DNA of 64,000 nt from Camarhynchus parvulus. Lineage: Eukaryota > Chordata > Aves > Passeriformes > Thraupidae. The notes below the pieces were generated by a model that worked only from the letters and a program-made list of their open reading frames with translations, searched no databases and had not been told where the DNA came from. A program made the position numbers and the translations under genes. Numbering within the stretch: the first letter of the stretch is position 1; the number at the start of each line of letters is the position of its first letter. Below, piece by piece: positions 37,614 through 52,000 of the stretch. The stretch is from positions 26,781,493-26,845,492 of the forward strand of contig NC_044573.1 in NCBI RefSeq assembly GCF_901933205.1. Reading direction: 5' to 3'.

Positions 37614-39507
37614 ACAAACCATCTAAAATTATCCCCAGCAACAACAAAAAAGAGTAATTAAAGGTAACTTTGTACCAAATGTAGCTGTGTTCAAAGGTAT
37701 TGCAATAATTTTAGGCCGGGTGCAGGTTGTGCTGGTGTCGTGATACTTCAAATAGCTTACAATTGCCCATAATGGGAGTTGAACATCAGCAACCGGATGT
37801 AAAGAGTTAATGGTCATGGCTGTTTCTGGTTTTACTTATGTATGATTGGAATTTAAATAGAATGTCCAGGACTGCTGGTAAGAGAGTCAGAAGAGTGAAG
37901 GAAAAATACTCTCCTTGTGTGTTTTCTTACAGTTGAAGTGGGGTTTTTCCCCTCTTTAGACTCTTTGAGGGGTCTTATCTTGTCCTTGTGGACTTTAGCT
38001 CTTGTTTGCTGTAGGCCTAAAAGTCCTCTACTGTCAGTATTAACTTAAGAGAATATTGTCTTTGTATATGCCCATGTTGCTTCACTTGTTCACTCTCTTA
38101 GGATGGAGCATGACATTGTTTGGGATCAAGGCTGTGAAGTCTTCCAGTTGAGTCTGTCTCTGAGGCTTGCAAAGGTCACTGATTTACCTGCAGATTTTTT
38201 CAGGAAAAAATAAGATGGTGTAGAGTGTTAACGTTACCTGATCACAATGAGTAAACAAGCAATTGGCATTTTTAGAAAGGAAGATAGTATTATGTTTTAT
38301 TTGTGTTTGCTGGCTCCATCCTGTGCTGTCATTTCACTGAACCTGACACTGGTCATCACACAGATAACTCTTAGAGTGTCCAGCTGTTCACCCAGCAGTT
38401 TGCAAGTCAGAATGCACAGTTTGAATGGTTTGATTTTGTATCGTTGAGAAAGGATCCTGTTTTGTTATGCAGCTGTAAACTTCTGTAACAAAGAGCATTG
38501 CTGCTTAAGTGAAAATGGGAGTTCACACAAGTCATTGTTCCCAGTGGTGTTCTTCCTTCATCTGTTTCTTTCATAGATAATAGGAAGTGTTGGAAAAATT
38601 TTGAGATGGTAAATTCAATAATTTATAACTTTCCTGATCTCTGATCTCCTGGACTGAAATATTTTAAGCCTTTTCTTTGCCTTGAATTTAATTTTGTTTA
38701 AAGCTTTTTGCCAAAATTCTTCATCTGTTTTCAGAAACAGAACTAGAATAATTGTGCCATTTTTTTAATGTTAGTCTCTACTTTGAAATATTGTAGTGCA
38801 CCTCTGAACTGGAACATTTACATGAAATTTGTCTGTGGGCAGCCTCTGGCTGAGCAGTATTGTTTTAATTTTACATGAAAATCTGTAAAAATTGAGCCAG
38901 TTCTCTTCTTGAAGAATTCTGATCTGGATGTGGCAGTTTTCTGTTTTGTTTTGTTTTTTGTGGGGTACCCTGGAGACTCTCTGCATTCTGTATGCTCAGC
39001 AGGGTTTTTCTTCCAAGTACATTTCTGGGCTGCAATAAGCTGTGCAGAGCATGGTAGCCAGAATGGTCCCAAGTTAATTGATTGAGGGGGGTCCTATGTC
39101 ACAAAGCCAGCTGGGAAATCTCTGGGACAGCCCTGACATGTGTCAGCTCCAGAATCATGCACTTGTTCCTCCTCCTTTGCTGTCCCATTGGCCCTGCAGT
39201 ACCTCCAGACTCCTGCCAACACTGGTATTTTGACTGTGACGTTTTGTTAAGACTCAAGAGAAGCTGAGGTGTCCATACTGGGCTAAAGCTTGGCTTCTTC
39301 TCTATCTGAATGCCTTTGTTACTTCTGAGCATTACAAGGATGTCGCTTATCACACCCATGTAGCTGTGGTTGTAGGGGGGTGCTCAGTCACTGCCCACAC
39401 ACAGGGTCTATGCATTTGGTCAGGACTGAGTGCTGTGACAGCCAAAAAAAACTCAATATGATTCTTCAGAGACCTTCACAGATAAAATCTCAAAAGACTG
39501 CTAGGCT

Positions 39508-39895
39508 TGTGACAGTTGTCACAGGGGTTCTTGGGTGAAGGAAGAGACGAGATCCTTGACTCCATTATCAGAAGGCTTGATTTATTATTTTATGATATAT
39601 ATGTACTACATTATAACTATCTACAAAGAAAAGGCAGGAGAGCTTTTCAGAAGCTTGGTGAGCTAAGAATAGAAAAGTAAAGAATGGTAACAAGGCAATT
39701 GTCTCCGACTCTGTCTGAGAGAGTTCCCTCCCCGGATTGGCCATCAACCATAATCATCCAAGCTGGGCCAATCCAGACTCACCTGTTGCATTCCACAGCA
39801 GCAGATAACCTATTGTTTACATCTTGTTGCTGAACTTCTCAGCTTCAGCAGGAAAAATCCTAAAAGATGATTTTTCACAAAAGATGTCTCCGACA
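39508..39895 (-). mobile_element. Solo LTR, endogenous retrovirus, 388 bp, in intron 1
   Basis: TG...CA termini (TGTGACAG... and ...CTCCGACA on the + strand) lie between identical 6-bp duplications TAGGCT at 39502-39507 and 39896-39901. Read on the - strand, a TATA-like CATATATAT and an AATAAA poly(A) signal (both within about 39575-39605) lie in the proper order and are followed by a terminal stretch ending CCCCTGTGACAACTGTCACA, so the LTR is antisense to SOCS5. No internal retroviral sequence remains. The 6-bp duplication points to an ERVK-type element. It differs in sequence and length from the LTR at 25834-26443. Confidence 0.88.
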
Positions 39896-41955
39896 TAGGC
39901 TGATGAACCTAAAGGTATTTTTCTTCAGGAGTTCCAAACTGGACCAAGTTTATCTGAACTTTTGTAAAGATAGCAGAAGATACTCCACACAAAGGCTGAA
40001 CTTCCTGAATTTTCAAAATGAGGAGGTGACTTTTTAAAGGGGACCAAAATGTAACTTTTTTTGACATTTTTCCAACAACTTAGACTTTAAAGAACTATTT
40101 TAGGTAGCTACCCAGCCTGTGAAATTCTGACCAAATCAGAAAGCTAGAGAAAGCAATTGAATGTGCCTGATGATAGGAAGCATTAGGTGAAAGTAGTAAA
40201 TAAATTAATTTTTAAGGAGGAAAAGGAGAAAAAATATTTTCAGAATCATGTCCCCTTGGGAAAAGACTTTGGGGCCACCAAGTAGACTGAATTTCTTTGC
40301 TGTTTTTAAGGTGACTAGTTTAAACTTTAAGAAAGATGGCCTTGCCTGTTGACACAGCACAGCTGAAAGTTTCTTTTTTCAAATGCATTTCCCCTGTAGC
40401 AAAATCTGTGTCAATTGTGTAGATGCTTGGAGCTGTGTGAGAGAGCTTTCCCTGAGTTTCATTGTTGTGCTTCCTCTGAACCAGCAGCAGAGCCCACTGT
40501 GTCAGTGTGAACTTCTCAGGAAGTTGGTACCTGCTGCATCAGGTGCTTCTTTTCCATGTTCATTCAGTATAGGAGCAAACAGATTTTGCTGCAAGAATAT
40601 TCCAGTCTGGCTGCTGATCAGAATTCTTAGGAAGTTAAATAATTTTTCTTCAAATCATGACAGATTGTAAGTTACCTACAAGTTAATTTTGTATGTCTGT
40701 GTGCCACTGGTGCCAGTACAATCAGAATTTTGTAGCCTTGTGTACCGTTAAACATTAGGCAGTGTTCTGGGGTTTTCCCTCCCCCCACCTAAGTGGCAGA
40801 TTCATGCCAATCTGTAGCAGAAGAGTTTGAGATCTCTGAACTTGCACAACTGGTTTTAGTTATTTGGACCCTACAACTTTATATAATGGTTTGAAGGGTG
40901 CTCAAGCCGTGACTGTTCATAAGTATTTTAAGAAAATATCTTAGTTTTCATCTAGTTTTGAGTCTAGAATTTGGAATTCTCATTCTTGTGATTACCATGC
41001 ATGTTTTTCTTCAGGAATTCCTAGCCTCTGGGTGAAAGTAGTTAGATGTGGAAATTGCCATGTCTCATAATGACTTTTTAAATTTATTTTTTACATCGAG
41101 AATCAAAGTGTTTTTCATCGTGGAGGATACTTAAGGATCACAACTTTCTGAACTCATTTCTTGAACAGGTTGTTCCTGTGCTCTTAAAATGTTTCTGTGC
41201 TTTATAAAAAACACCAAAAAATGTCTGGTCTTTCAAGTAGCAGTTGAACCACTTTTTTGAAAAAAAAAAAGATGAATATTTCTTATATTTCAAATTAATA
41301 GTTTCCTCTGTTAACTGTGTTACAGTTCCTGATCTTCTGAAGGCTACAGTGTTTTTCTAGATGAGTGTTAGTCTTGAAGCTAAATTTTAGGTTTTGCTTT
41401 ACAATTTGATTTAATCTTTCATTTAATAAAACATGTTTCAGGTTATAGGGAGAATCTGAGTTAACATTAAGGAGCAGGTTTTACAGAAATGGCTAAACCA
41501 GCATTAATGGCTCACTGCTGCTGGTAGACATGGTTCTTTTCCCTTCTTCTCTTTGCATAAGACTGGAAATTCTCCTACCTCCATGCTATCACTTGTCTCT
41601 TCTGGCTTCTTTTTCCTCATTGAAGTGCTATTTGTGTCTCTGGTGCTTCCATCAATTAGCTTATGGTGAAAATGGAGGTCAGATGAATGTTGGAACTGAT
41701 GCAAGGGCATGGGAGGGAAGCGAGAATATCCCTTTTAATAGGAGCAAAGCAGTGGTAGATTAGTTATCATGGACTATCACCCTTAGGGTGCCCTTTCTGT
41801 GGCTAAATTCTGTTCATGAGAAACAGCCTAGAAAGAACCGTACTCTTCAATAGCTGCCCTCTGACAAGTTTATCACTCAGTAATCATTGATTTAGGTTTG
41901 CTCAATTTTCTGTGGTGCTGCAGACTCTTCCTACATGAAATGCAGCCTCTTAAGC

Positions 41956-42075
41956 CATTACAGAATCCCAGAATAGGTAAGGTTAGAAGGAAGGGTCTGC
42001 AGTGGATGGTCTGGTCCAACCTCCCTGCTCAAGCAGCGTAAGCCATTCATGCAACTGAGTCTCTGCTTTCACAGG
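41956..42075 (-). mobile_element. Short CR1 LINE 3' tail
   Basis: ACAGAATCCCAGAATAGGTA, then AGGTTAGAAGG and GGTCTGGTCCAACCTCCCTG, is the reverse complement of the CR1 3' end (consensus on this strand 'cagaatcatagaat.gtt..ggttggaagggacct..agtccaacccccctgc'). Only about 100 bp are recognisable. The right end fades out. Confidence 0.8.
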
Positions 42076-42954
42076 GCCAAAGAGCATTACTGGTTTTACT
42101 AGTCCCATGCAGCTGGCAATGGTGTTGTAAAGATTCATTTTTCTAGTCTGTTCCTTTGCTGCATCTTCTTGGATTTCCTACAGCCTGTAAGTTGTGTTCA
42201 TCTGTATCAGATAGGAGCCCTTGGATACCAAGCAGCTTTCCAATACTGAATGAGCTGGTGTGTAGGTATTCAAGTGGGGCCACAGATTAGTGAGTTGTCT
42301 TTTTAGGTAGGACATCTGCCTATTGGTTAATAGGAATGCCCATTAGCTAACCAGTGGATTAGTGATTCATGGCTAGGGTCTTGCTGCAACAATCCTTTAG
42401 TGATAACTGGAGTCAGCTTTTGGATTGGATAGGTGATTTCAAAAGACATAGCATTTCTATATTTTGAGAAGAATTTAGGAGCTAACCAAATACATATATT
42501 TTTCTTAGAAAATTCTCATCCTGTGGGGGCTCACTTACATAACATGCACATGTGCTTCTTTGCTAGAATAAGCATTTCATTAAAATAGCTTTTATTTAAC
42601 AGATTGCTTTATGTAAAATGAAGAAGATGTAGCCACATATTATCTATCTTGCTATCCTATTTCATCTTCCTGTGCAATGGAGTCTAGCACCTCGAAGATA
42701 AGAGTAGTGTAATAATCCAGTTAGCACCTCAGTTGTAATGGACTGAGGCAACTGATGCTCTTAAGAGGAAAGACCTGATTTTCTTATCAGTGCTTGTTCA
42801 GTCTCTGTAATGCATATCCTGTGCAGGTAGTCATAGTCTTACATTTCTGACTGTGTGAAGGGTTAGATATTATTACTTGAAACTTCTATGGTACATCTTG
42901 ATCCTGTGTTTTGAATCATGGGCATTCCTGTTTTTGCATGGCACAAGGAAAGTG

Positions 42955-43053
42955 TGGTGTTGGTGGGTTTTTGGGTTTTTTTTTTTTTGTTTGTCTTGGT
43001 TTTGTTTTGGGGTGGGGTTTTTTGGTTAGGTGTTTTTATTTGGTTTTTTTTAA
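42955..43053. repeat. G/T-rich low-complexity tract
   Basis: The + strand is almost only G and T, with long T runs interspersed with GGG and GGGG blocks. It is probably slippage-derived. The G blocks could form an imperfect quadruplex. No gene; the Lys/Thr/Pro-rich - strand frame here is compositional. Confidence 0.7.
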
Positions 43054-46000
43054 CAAAACACTGAGTCATGAAGCTCGTGAGTAGAGACCAATAGAGCCTC
43101 TAGATTACTCATTAGTAGTCTTTAATACAAATGGAGAGCAGGTGTTGCAAAGGGCTGGACCCTTTGCTATCAGGCAGAGAAACATTTTCTTGTTATTGCT
43201 AGAGCAGTAACTCTAAACACAGTAATTTATAATCTCATTACCCTGAGGTGTTTTCTTTTTGGATATTGCTTATGGATCATTGTATTGGTACTGCTTAGTA
43301 TCATGAGCAGTTAAAGGAATGTTGCATAGTTCATATGGTGTGCCCAGGTAAGAGCACACTCTGGCTCTTCGGGTGAGTTTGTTCTATTGCTAACAGTGGG
43401 TTGACTATCAAGCTGTTCCACTGTAATTTTTTGTTCTCCCAAGCACCATCAATTGGCATTAATGCTTCTTGATTGAAGTGTTTTTCAAACTGAGACTATG
43501 TACAAGTACACTTCCAAATTTCCAGAGTTTTAAGATACAGAAACTTAGTGCTGCTCTACATGGTTAGAATTCTTGACTAGCAAGCTAAAATGCCTAAAAT
43601 GTGAAACTTGGCCAAGACATAATCAATGTATTTGCTGAGCAATTTGCTTTGAAGAAATTTAGTTCTGACATTTTAATGTTTATACTTACACTATCTTGCA
43701 CACAAAAATTTCTGATGTATATTGATATTATACATATTTTTCATATATCAATTTTTGTGTATATTTATATATAACTAGACTCTTGTTGGTTCAGTTATAC
43801 AAACTCAGCTAAACTAACTAAAGGATTTTTTTTTTGTCCCTTACCCCTGAGAAAGATCTTCCTACCTCAGAGGAACTGAGGGAGCTGAACCTGCAAGGCT
43901 AATGCTTTAAGGTTTTTTTTCTGGAGTTTTAATAATGTGAAAAAACCAAGGGCAGAATTTCAGAAAGCTTCAAAGCTTCACATTCACTGAAATCATGATT
44001 CTTAGCAGAGGTCAAAATATGTTTAAAGTCTTTTAACTTTTCTGGAAATCCCACTTAAAATTCCTCATACATCCTACTTGTAGCTAGAATGTTTCCAGGA
44101 TGTTGGGGATTTTTAAACTTTTTTTAATACTTTTTTTAAAGATGCACTTTAATTTGCTGTGTTCATAAGTTGTCACTGCACATGCTGTATGTGTTCAATG
44201 TACAGAATATCCAGAACAGTCTTAGTTTAGATCTTCTGGCAATTTAGTCCATAATTTTAAAGTTATGGTAACACCTTTAAGCAAATTTTTGGTGGCATTA
44301 GAAAACCAAAATGTCAGTTGCACTGCAGTTTAGTGCTAGTGTTGATGTTGGGCTCACTGCTCCCATGAGAACCATTGGCTGTGCTGCAGCAGGGTCCTGC
44401 ACACCAAGGCTTGGTGAGGGCTCACTGGCAGAACTTGCAGGTACAGAACCACAAAGCACAGGTTTCCTTCAGCTGGGAAGTTGAAATGTTTCTGATAGCT
44501 CTAGCTGGGTATAGTCTAGGATAAAGTTGCCTGTGGATTAAAGTGAAAACATGAAACAGGCTAGACCTACTGGCAGCCTTCCAGCTGCTTCTCCTTCTTC
44601 TTTGCAGGGTTTATGTTCTTTTACCTTCCCCAGGCCCAGCCTGGGGAACCAGGTGCTTGCTGCCAATTAGTCTTGTCAAGACAGCCCAGAGCTTCTCTTG
44701 ACAAGCCTGACTGCTGACAGCAGCTGTGGGCTAGTCTTAGGCAGGATTTTAACTCCTTGCTTGCCAAACGTGCTTTGCAGATTAAATCCCCTGGTCTCAT
44801 TCTGCAGTTATTCAGTTTTCTATTTTGTTAAAGTATATTCTGTACAGAAACTGATCTAAGATTTACAGTGGTGCTCTAGTGATAGCATTTACATGCCAAA
44901 CTTCTGGCATGACAGAATGTGAGTTGGGAGTTAAGTCATTATGAAGGTCACTTTATAAGTTTGTGTTATTAGAACTGTCCATCTCAGGCCACCTTCTACT
45001 TGCTGTAAGCATAGCTGTAGCTGGGTAGCAGCTTGGGCTGTTACTCTTCTCAGTTGTTATGGTCTTAGAAACTTTTGAACTTTTGGGTCAATTTCACTTA
45101 AATTTGAGAGAATGACTGCTTTATTTTATTTTTCCTGCAAATTGCCTGAATGGCAATAATGCTTTTCTCTATGTGGTCACCATTCTAGGTACATTGCTAG
45201 AGAAAGACAAGTACAATTTTGGTTTTATCAGTTGATAAGTTTGTGTTGGAGAATATGATCTTTTGCTTGGTCAGGTTAAAAGGACACATGGGAAGTGGCT
45301 GGGTGCATGAGAAAAGCTCTGTGTCCAGGAGGTGCCTGTAAGCTGATGGGGGGGCACAGGTACAGGTGAGGGAGAGGCATTAGACAGGCTGTTGAGCTTT
45401 TGAAAAATGTAGTGAGAAGAAATAGGAGTGTTAAACCAGTATAAATTGACCCCAGAACAGAAGGATTGTGTTTGGAAAATAGGCCATTTGCAATTGAATG
45501 AAATGCTCTGTTTACAAAATATATTAAATTGGATGTTTTTACTGAGCTTGTCAAAGATGTGGGATGTGATTTGACTCATCTTTTCAACTTTGCTTCCAAT
45601 TTCCTTTGCTTTTAGTGAGGCACAGCTATTAAGGTGTGCTTTTTCTTAACTCAGAACTTCCAAGAATTACATACAAATAACCATTAGATCACTCTTTTTA
45701 TCAGTTTGATACCTATTTATATTTTAGGACTTTGTAGAGGAAGATATGCTTCATTAGTGTTCTTAGAAGTAGAAACAAATTCTTCTCTACTAGAGGAGAG
45801 CTCCATAACTTTTCTTGGAGTACTTATAGCTTTTGCAGAAGTCATCAAGAGGGCTGCTGTACTTAACTTGAACACTGACTGGAACCATTTATTCTATCCA
45901 CATGAATTTTAAAAATGTATAGTGGCAGCTTCTGTGTGAGAAGAGTTAAATGTAGAAGTATGGGAATCATTACTACACTGAATCACCTAGGGTTCCCTTT

Positions 46001-49000
46001 CGTGGCAGGTACTTTACCGTGCTAACTTAATGCTTATTGTTTTTGGTGGGTTTTTTAAATGTTAAGGTGAGATTGAATTGCCTGCTTAGGGTGTATGGAG
46101 GTAGTTTAAAGGAACCCACTTTCATCTAATGTTGCTTGTGTGGACTTACACGCTATAATGAGTGGCTGCCATCAGGATACTGCCCTAAATGATTTGAAGG
46201 TTTCTTGACTTGGAATTGATGTGTGCCGTTGTCTTGAATTTGCAGTTTCTAACATAGAAATCTACCACTATGTGGAATTCTTGGTAAATCTGTATAGTGT
46301 TATTTCTGTTTCAATATCTGAAACTCATGTTTGCTCTGTGATTGTTACGTAATTAGAACTACCAGCTTTGCTCATGATGGTTATTACCTACTAGACTTGT
46401 GTAAGTAGAGGGAAAGAAGTATTTAAAAAGCAGTTGTCTCTAGTTTTGATTCAGTGCCGTAACTTTCTGTTTGTCTATTGATGGCTTGTCTGCTTCAGGG
46501 ATTTCAGATTTTCTGAACAGCAAAGAAATGGATAGCAACTGTACAGTACTTTTCAATCCAGGGTGAACACACATAGTCCCAAAATTGTCCTTTTGGAAAC
46601 CCAAAGCCTAGTAAGGGGCTTACAAGAATGTTCCCACTGTCTTGGAGCAGTGTTTTTGAACTGAAGTTACCAATGTGTAACTGGCAGAAGAAACTGGCAG
46701 AACATCAGCTGTCCAAGCTAAGACTGCTTTTTGCTCAATGCAAATCTGCACCAAGGAGGGGGAGGAGTTTACTTCTTACTCCGGGTTGGAGCAATGGTAA
46801 AATATCATTATTTGACTTTGACTTGACAGTCTGCCAGCTTAAGTGCTTGAAACTTTCAGCTTTCCTTGTGTTTTAGCAGAACTCATCAAGCCAACTCAGC
46901 ATTTTATTTTCAAAGTAAAGGTTTTCAGTGGCTGAACTTTCAGTGCAAGTGTTCAAAGCAGAGCAGCATCTTAAATAGAGTCCTAATCTCTTTCTTTTCA
47001 GCCAGAGCCCCACAGTTGAGAATGGAGATTTCTCTTCAAAGTAGCCATCTAAGAACGTGATAACTTCAGCAGAACTAACCAGTGCTGCTGTGGAAGGAAG
47101 CAGTCTTGCCCTGGCTGCTGCTTCCTCCCTCCTCATCTGCTCCTCCCATGTGTGAACTTGAATGTTTGTACAGAAGTCATAAACCAGATGGAGTAAATGA
47201 TTGAGACTTTTTCTGAGAATTCATTTTAGTCTGGATCAGTTCCTTGAGCTGGTTGACTGAGCAGCCATATGGTGTACAGACCACCTCCTGCACCAGCACA
47301 GGTGGCCAGGAAGAGGCTGACGCCATTTCTTTTGGTTGCAGTGCTGACTTTGGCCAATTCTATGTGTTGTTGGAATTGTAGCTCTGTATCCTTTACCTCT
47401 TTTCTGGCAGGTTTGAGTTTTGGTTTGGGGATTCGAACCTTCGTATTCATCTTCCTACGCAACTTCCAATTTATCAAAGCCTAATACTTAAAAACCAGTA
47501 GTACTTTATCCTAATAAGGCTTTCATGAGCACTTGATACACTTGGCCCCTTTACCTTGTTTAGTTAAAAAAAAAAAACAGCCACCTTTTCCTTCCAGGCC
47601 TCTAAATCAGCTCTTTGAGCTGTCTGCAGTGAGCACATTTTTGTGTGTGTAGAAAAATGCATGGTTCCTCTTGAGCCAACAAATTCCTTGTTTTTCAGAA
47701 ACATTATCTCTAGTATTACAGTAGTAATTCATTATTTCTGGAATGTGCATTGGAAGGGAGGAAATTGCTTTGTAATCCTTAGTACTGCCCTTCCTTCCTC
47801 AAGTGGGTTGCTTCAGATGCAGGGGGTTGCCAGCCTTCCTCACTTTGAATAAGGTTGAGGAGCAGTGGTGGGACCTGCTCCCTCAGTGCATCCCCACAGC
47901 AGGAGCCTGCAGTGGGCATTTGGCAGCAAGCACGTAGGGCAGTGACCTCTTCAGCAAGCATCCCTTAATGGAAGCAATGTCTTTAACAAGAGTCTCTTGC
48001 CACTGCTAAGCAAATAATTTTAAGGAATGACACAAATAGAAGCAGCGTTTCCCTCCAATCTTTTGCTTGTATCTCTGTGGTCCATGCACCAGGGTCATGG
48101 AATGTGGTAGCCAGTTTGCCTGTGCAGGCTCCAGCTAATATTGAGCTAAACAGTGTGCAGGTTTCTGGGTTTAACTCCTGTCAGGTTACTGGGTTTTTGA
48201 TGTGTAAGAGTTGGCTGGTTTTGTATTCCTTCACTGTTTTGACCTTGTTATCTTTCAGTGTTTTGAAGCTATCATCTTACAAAAATACCAAAACAAATCA
48301 TCTTGTAGGTTCTTTTTTTTGAGCCTGTTCTGTAAGGTATCATACTTTTGTGAAGGTGGTACACTGTTAGAAGTTAATACTTTGAATATAATAAACCATA
48401 CTGAGTAAATTTTAAATTGGGTGATCTGTGAGAGTGAAACGAGTGTATTATCTTTCAGACAGAGCACAGCCTTGACTTTGAATAGTGTTCCTACAAAGTC
48501 ACAAGATCTAGGCAGAGCTTTCTGCCTATGACATTTCTGGAAAGAATGGTCTGAGTTTTCACAGTAATCTGTTAATGTATGGTATTTTAGGATTGCAAAG
48601 AAGTTGCAAGTGTAGCTTTATCATATTGCTTAAAATTTCTTTGTTGTCTCAGCATTTGTGCTCTCAGCGTACTTGAAGACTACACTCATGCAAACTTCAT
48701 GCATTTGAATGTCTCTAAATTTACTACAAATGGGAATATAGCACTAATGTATTGCTGCTCATTGCTTCTGTATATAATGAATAGAGTGCTTATTATCTGT
48801 TATTTTTAAGATCATTTATGCCAGTTCAAAGTAGGTAGAAATAATTTTTAGTTTAAAAGAGATTGTGTTAAGAACATCAGTAGAACCTCTAGTTTTCTTA
48901 GAAGAAATAATTGGGGTTTTTTTCTTAGAAAATCTACAAATGGTTGAATTCACTTTGTGGATTTTGATGGAATGAAATGGATTTCCTGTTTAGGCTGGAA

Positions 49001-52000
49001 TAACCACTGGCGGTGCTCCTTTGTAAAACTAGGATGTCTTTAGAACCAGTTCAGAAACAATTTTTATTTTGTCAAGCTTAGTGCTGCCACAAGAAATCTG
49101 TGAAACCACACATCTGTTGCACATTGATTTAAAGTAATTTAAAATCACTAGGTTGAATTTTAAATACTTTACCAGTGACTCAACTTTTGTTCTAATGCAA
49201 GTCTGAGATGTTTAACTGAGACAATTTGCCCAAATTCAAGGAACTGTTTTCCATTAGGGAAGGCTGGTTCCCAAAGAAACTACTCCCTCCTGGAGCCACC
49301 TGGCAGTTTGTCCAACAGGCTGTGTCAGCTGGCTGGCAGTGCTAATGTGATAGGTGGTGTATTGACTGCTCATGTTTCTGAGCAGAACTGAGAAGAATGG
49401 GGATATATAAAGCTAGTGCCATGAAGCATGACACTTCAGGATAAGCATCCATGTGGGTTTTTTGAATTTTTGATGAGTTAAAATGGTTTCCATGCAGCCC
49501 CTTTGCCACCTGTGCCCAGTAAAACAGTATCACTGGTTTTGTTTGCAGTGAAGATGAACTTCAGAGGGCTGAATGAGCTAATAATGTTCCAAGTAAGGTT
49601 TTGTTTAAAGTTGAATAGCTCTTATTCTAGCAACTTCACTTTGCATTTGCTCTGTTAAGGCCTTGCACTGACAAATTTTAATAGGTTTTACTGTCTTGTG
49701 TCTGTAGATTTGCTAGGAACATAATACAGAACAAAAGAAATGAGAGTAAATGTTACACTTGCAGAAGAACTGTACTTGTGCTTTGATCTTCATGTGGTAT
49801 AAATACTTTGTACTTCTCACTCTGTTGCTCTCTGAAAAGGTTACTTTAATGGAATCTCAATAGCAATAGTGTGGCCTAACTTTAAAAATGTTTCAGCAAT
49901 TTTAGTGCCTCCAGAAGAGAACAGAAACCAGTAATACTTGGACTTTGCTGCCATTGCTCTGGAGTTTCTAACTAGGAATATTAACTTCTAATATCCACCT
50001 AGTGATTGCTCAACCCTGTAGCTTTTCGTTGAAGTACATGTGCATCACATTTCAATATTTTTCTTCCTGTTCTGTGTGTAAAGCTTTAATATAAGTTCTC
50101 AGTAGTTTCTTTTAACTCTTACTGCTATTCTGGGCTTGAATGTAGCATGGAGAAGCAAATTAGTCTTCTCTGTTCTGTTACTGTTAGATTTCTGACAGTG
50201 GTGTGAGCATGTTAAATCCCTCAACTCCTCTTGGATTTCTGAAAAACAATGATGATTATTTTAGGGAAGTGCTGACCTACTCTTTTAATAAAGAACTTGT
50301 CTTGTATTCCACTTTCCCATTTTTAGAATCATGGTTCATATTGCTCTTGCTTCACAATCATATAACATCCTTGTGGAGATTACAGCAGTTGCTTACCTGG
50401 AAAAGTAATATTAGAAAAGTGTGTATTTTTAGCTGCCTTTTGATGTGATGTAGCAGCTGGAAACAAGGAGGAGAGACAGTATGTGGTGATCTGACAGCAC
50501 TGCCAGCCACAACTTGAGACCAATATGTGGGGAAACCATTTCGTAGGCTTGATTATGCCCATTGTGCCTGGCACTTCAATGATGCAGATACCATGACTTT
50601 GCTCTTGGTTGTCAAAAGTTTTATTTCAGAGTCCTCCCTGTTACTGTACTTGACAAATGTTGTTAATGTATAGAAAAAGCAAGTTCTGTGAAGCTTTTTG
50701 TTTATGTTAATATGCATTAAAAATACATAAAGAGGAGGCAGTTACATGGACACATTTCAGAAATAAATAGTAAAATATCCCCTTGATGTCAGTGATTAAC
50801 TGTAAATGTCTAAATGAAAAGATATTCTAACTATTAACAAAATTTCTGCTTTTCCCTTTGTAGTAAACATGTCCACAAGTCAAAGAAGGAATCTAGCAAG
50901 TTCATGTTGAGGTATATTCTCAAGACAAGACACAGTGACTCATTTGCTTTTCTGGGTAAGAAAGGTATCTTTATTCTCTTGAGTGTGACAAAAAGTACTT
51001 AACCTTTTAAATTTAACTTCTGAAAAGTACAGTCTGTCAAGCCAGTATGCTGGGGGGTTGTGGGTGGAGTGTTTTGTTGGTTTTTATTTTTGTTTGTTCT
51101 TGAAGCTTTCTGGGCACATGTAGAGAACTTTCCACCCTAAGACCTTTTAGACTAGTAGTGCAAAGGAAGAGCAATAAAGAGCAATTTCAGAATAAAAGAC
51201 ACCACTGAATAGCATGTGATTGTTTGGATAGAAAAGTAATTCCAGTTCATTGTCACAAAAATGTGTACATTTTCTAGCCTGACTTGCCAAGGGAATGGAG
51301 TTTATATAGTATCTCATTCTTTTCTCTTCCCAAAAAAATTAAATATCTCTGACTAGGAAGAGAATAAAAACTTACAACTTGAGACAAAAGTCTAGAAGTC
51401 AACCCTATATATATTGTGTTGACAGGCTGGCAGCCAGCAAACATGTGCTCCTTCATGGTCAGCATGGGTATTCTGAGACACCACAAACAGCTATGATCAT
51501 TGCAATGACATGATACATGTTGGCTGCTTCCTGCAAATTTGTATGTGGTCTGACTTTAGTAGTTCTGCTGCTCCTAGAGTTTCCCCAGCTTGATCCAGAC
51601 AACTCCAGAACAAAAAAGAAGTTAAGGATTTTTTTTATTTTAATCAGGAAGGCGTGCTTTGCTCATTTGCTTACAGTCTTTATGTATACATGGAACTGTG
51701 TAGCATCTTCTATGTGTAACATTGCTCTGCAAGTGTCTGCCTCCTTAATAACCACGTGGGTGCTGTGCAGATTGTCCTTTAGCTCTGTTGTAGGTAATTC
51801 GTACCAGTAACCTTCAGAGACTGGAGGCCTGATCTCCCCAGCTCCCTCATCCACACTCAATTCTTGTGGTCTTAGTGCAGCTGGGTACTTGGCTCACTGG
51901 GTTTGCTGTATCATCTGATGATGACAGTGAGAAAGAAAGCTTTTGGGTTTTGTTCCTATCCCAGTCAGGTGTTACAATTCATTCTCTTTCATGTTTCTCA

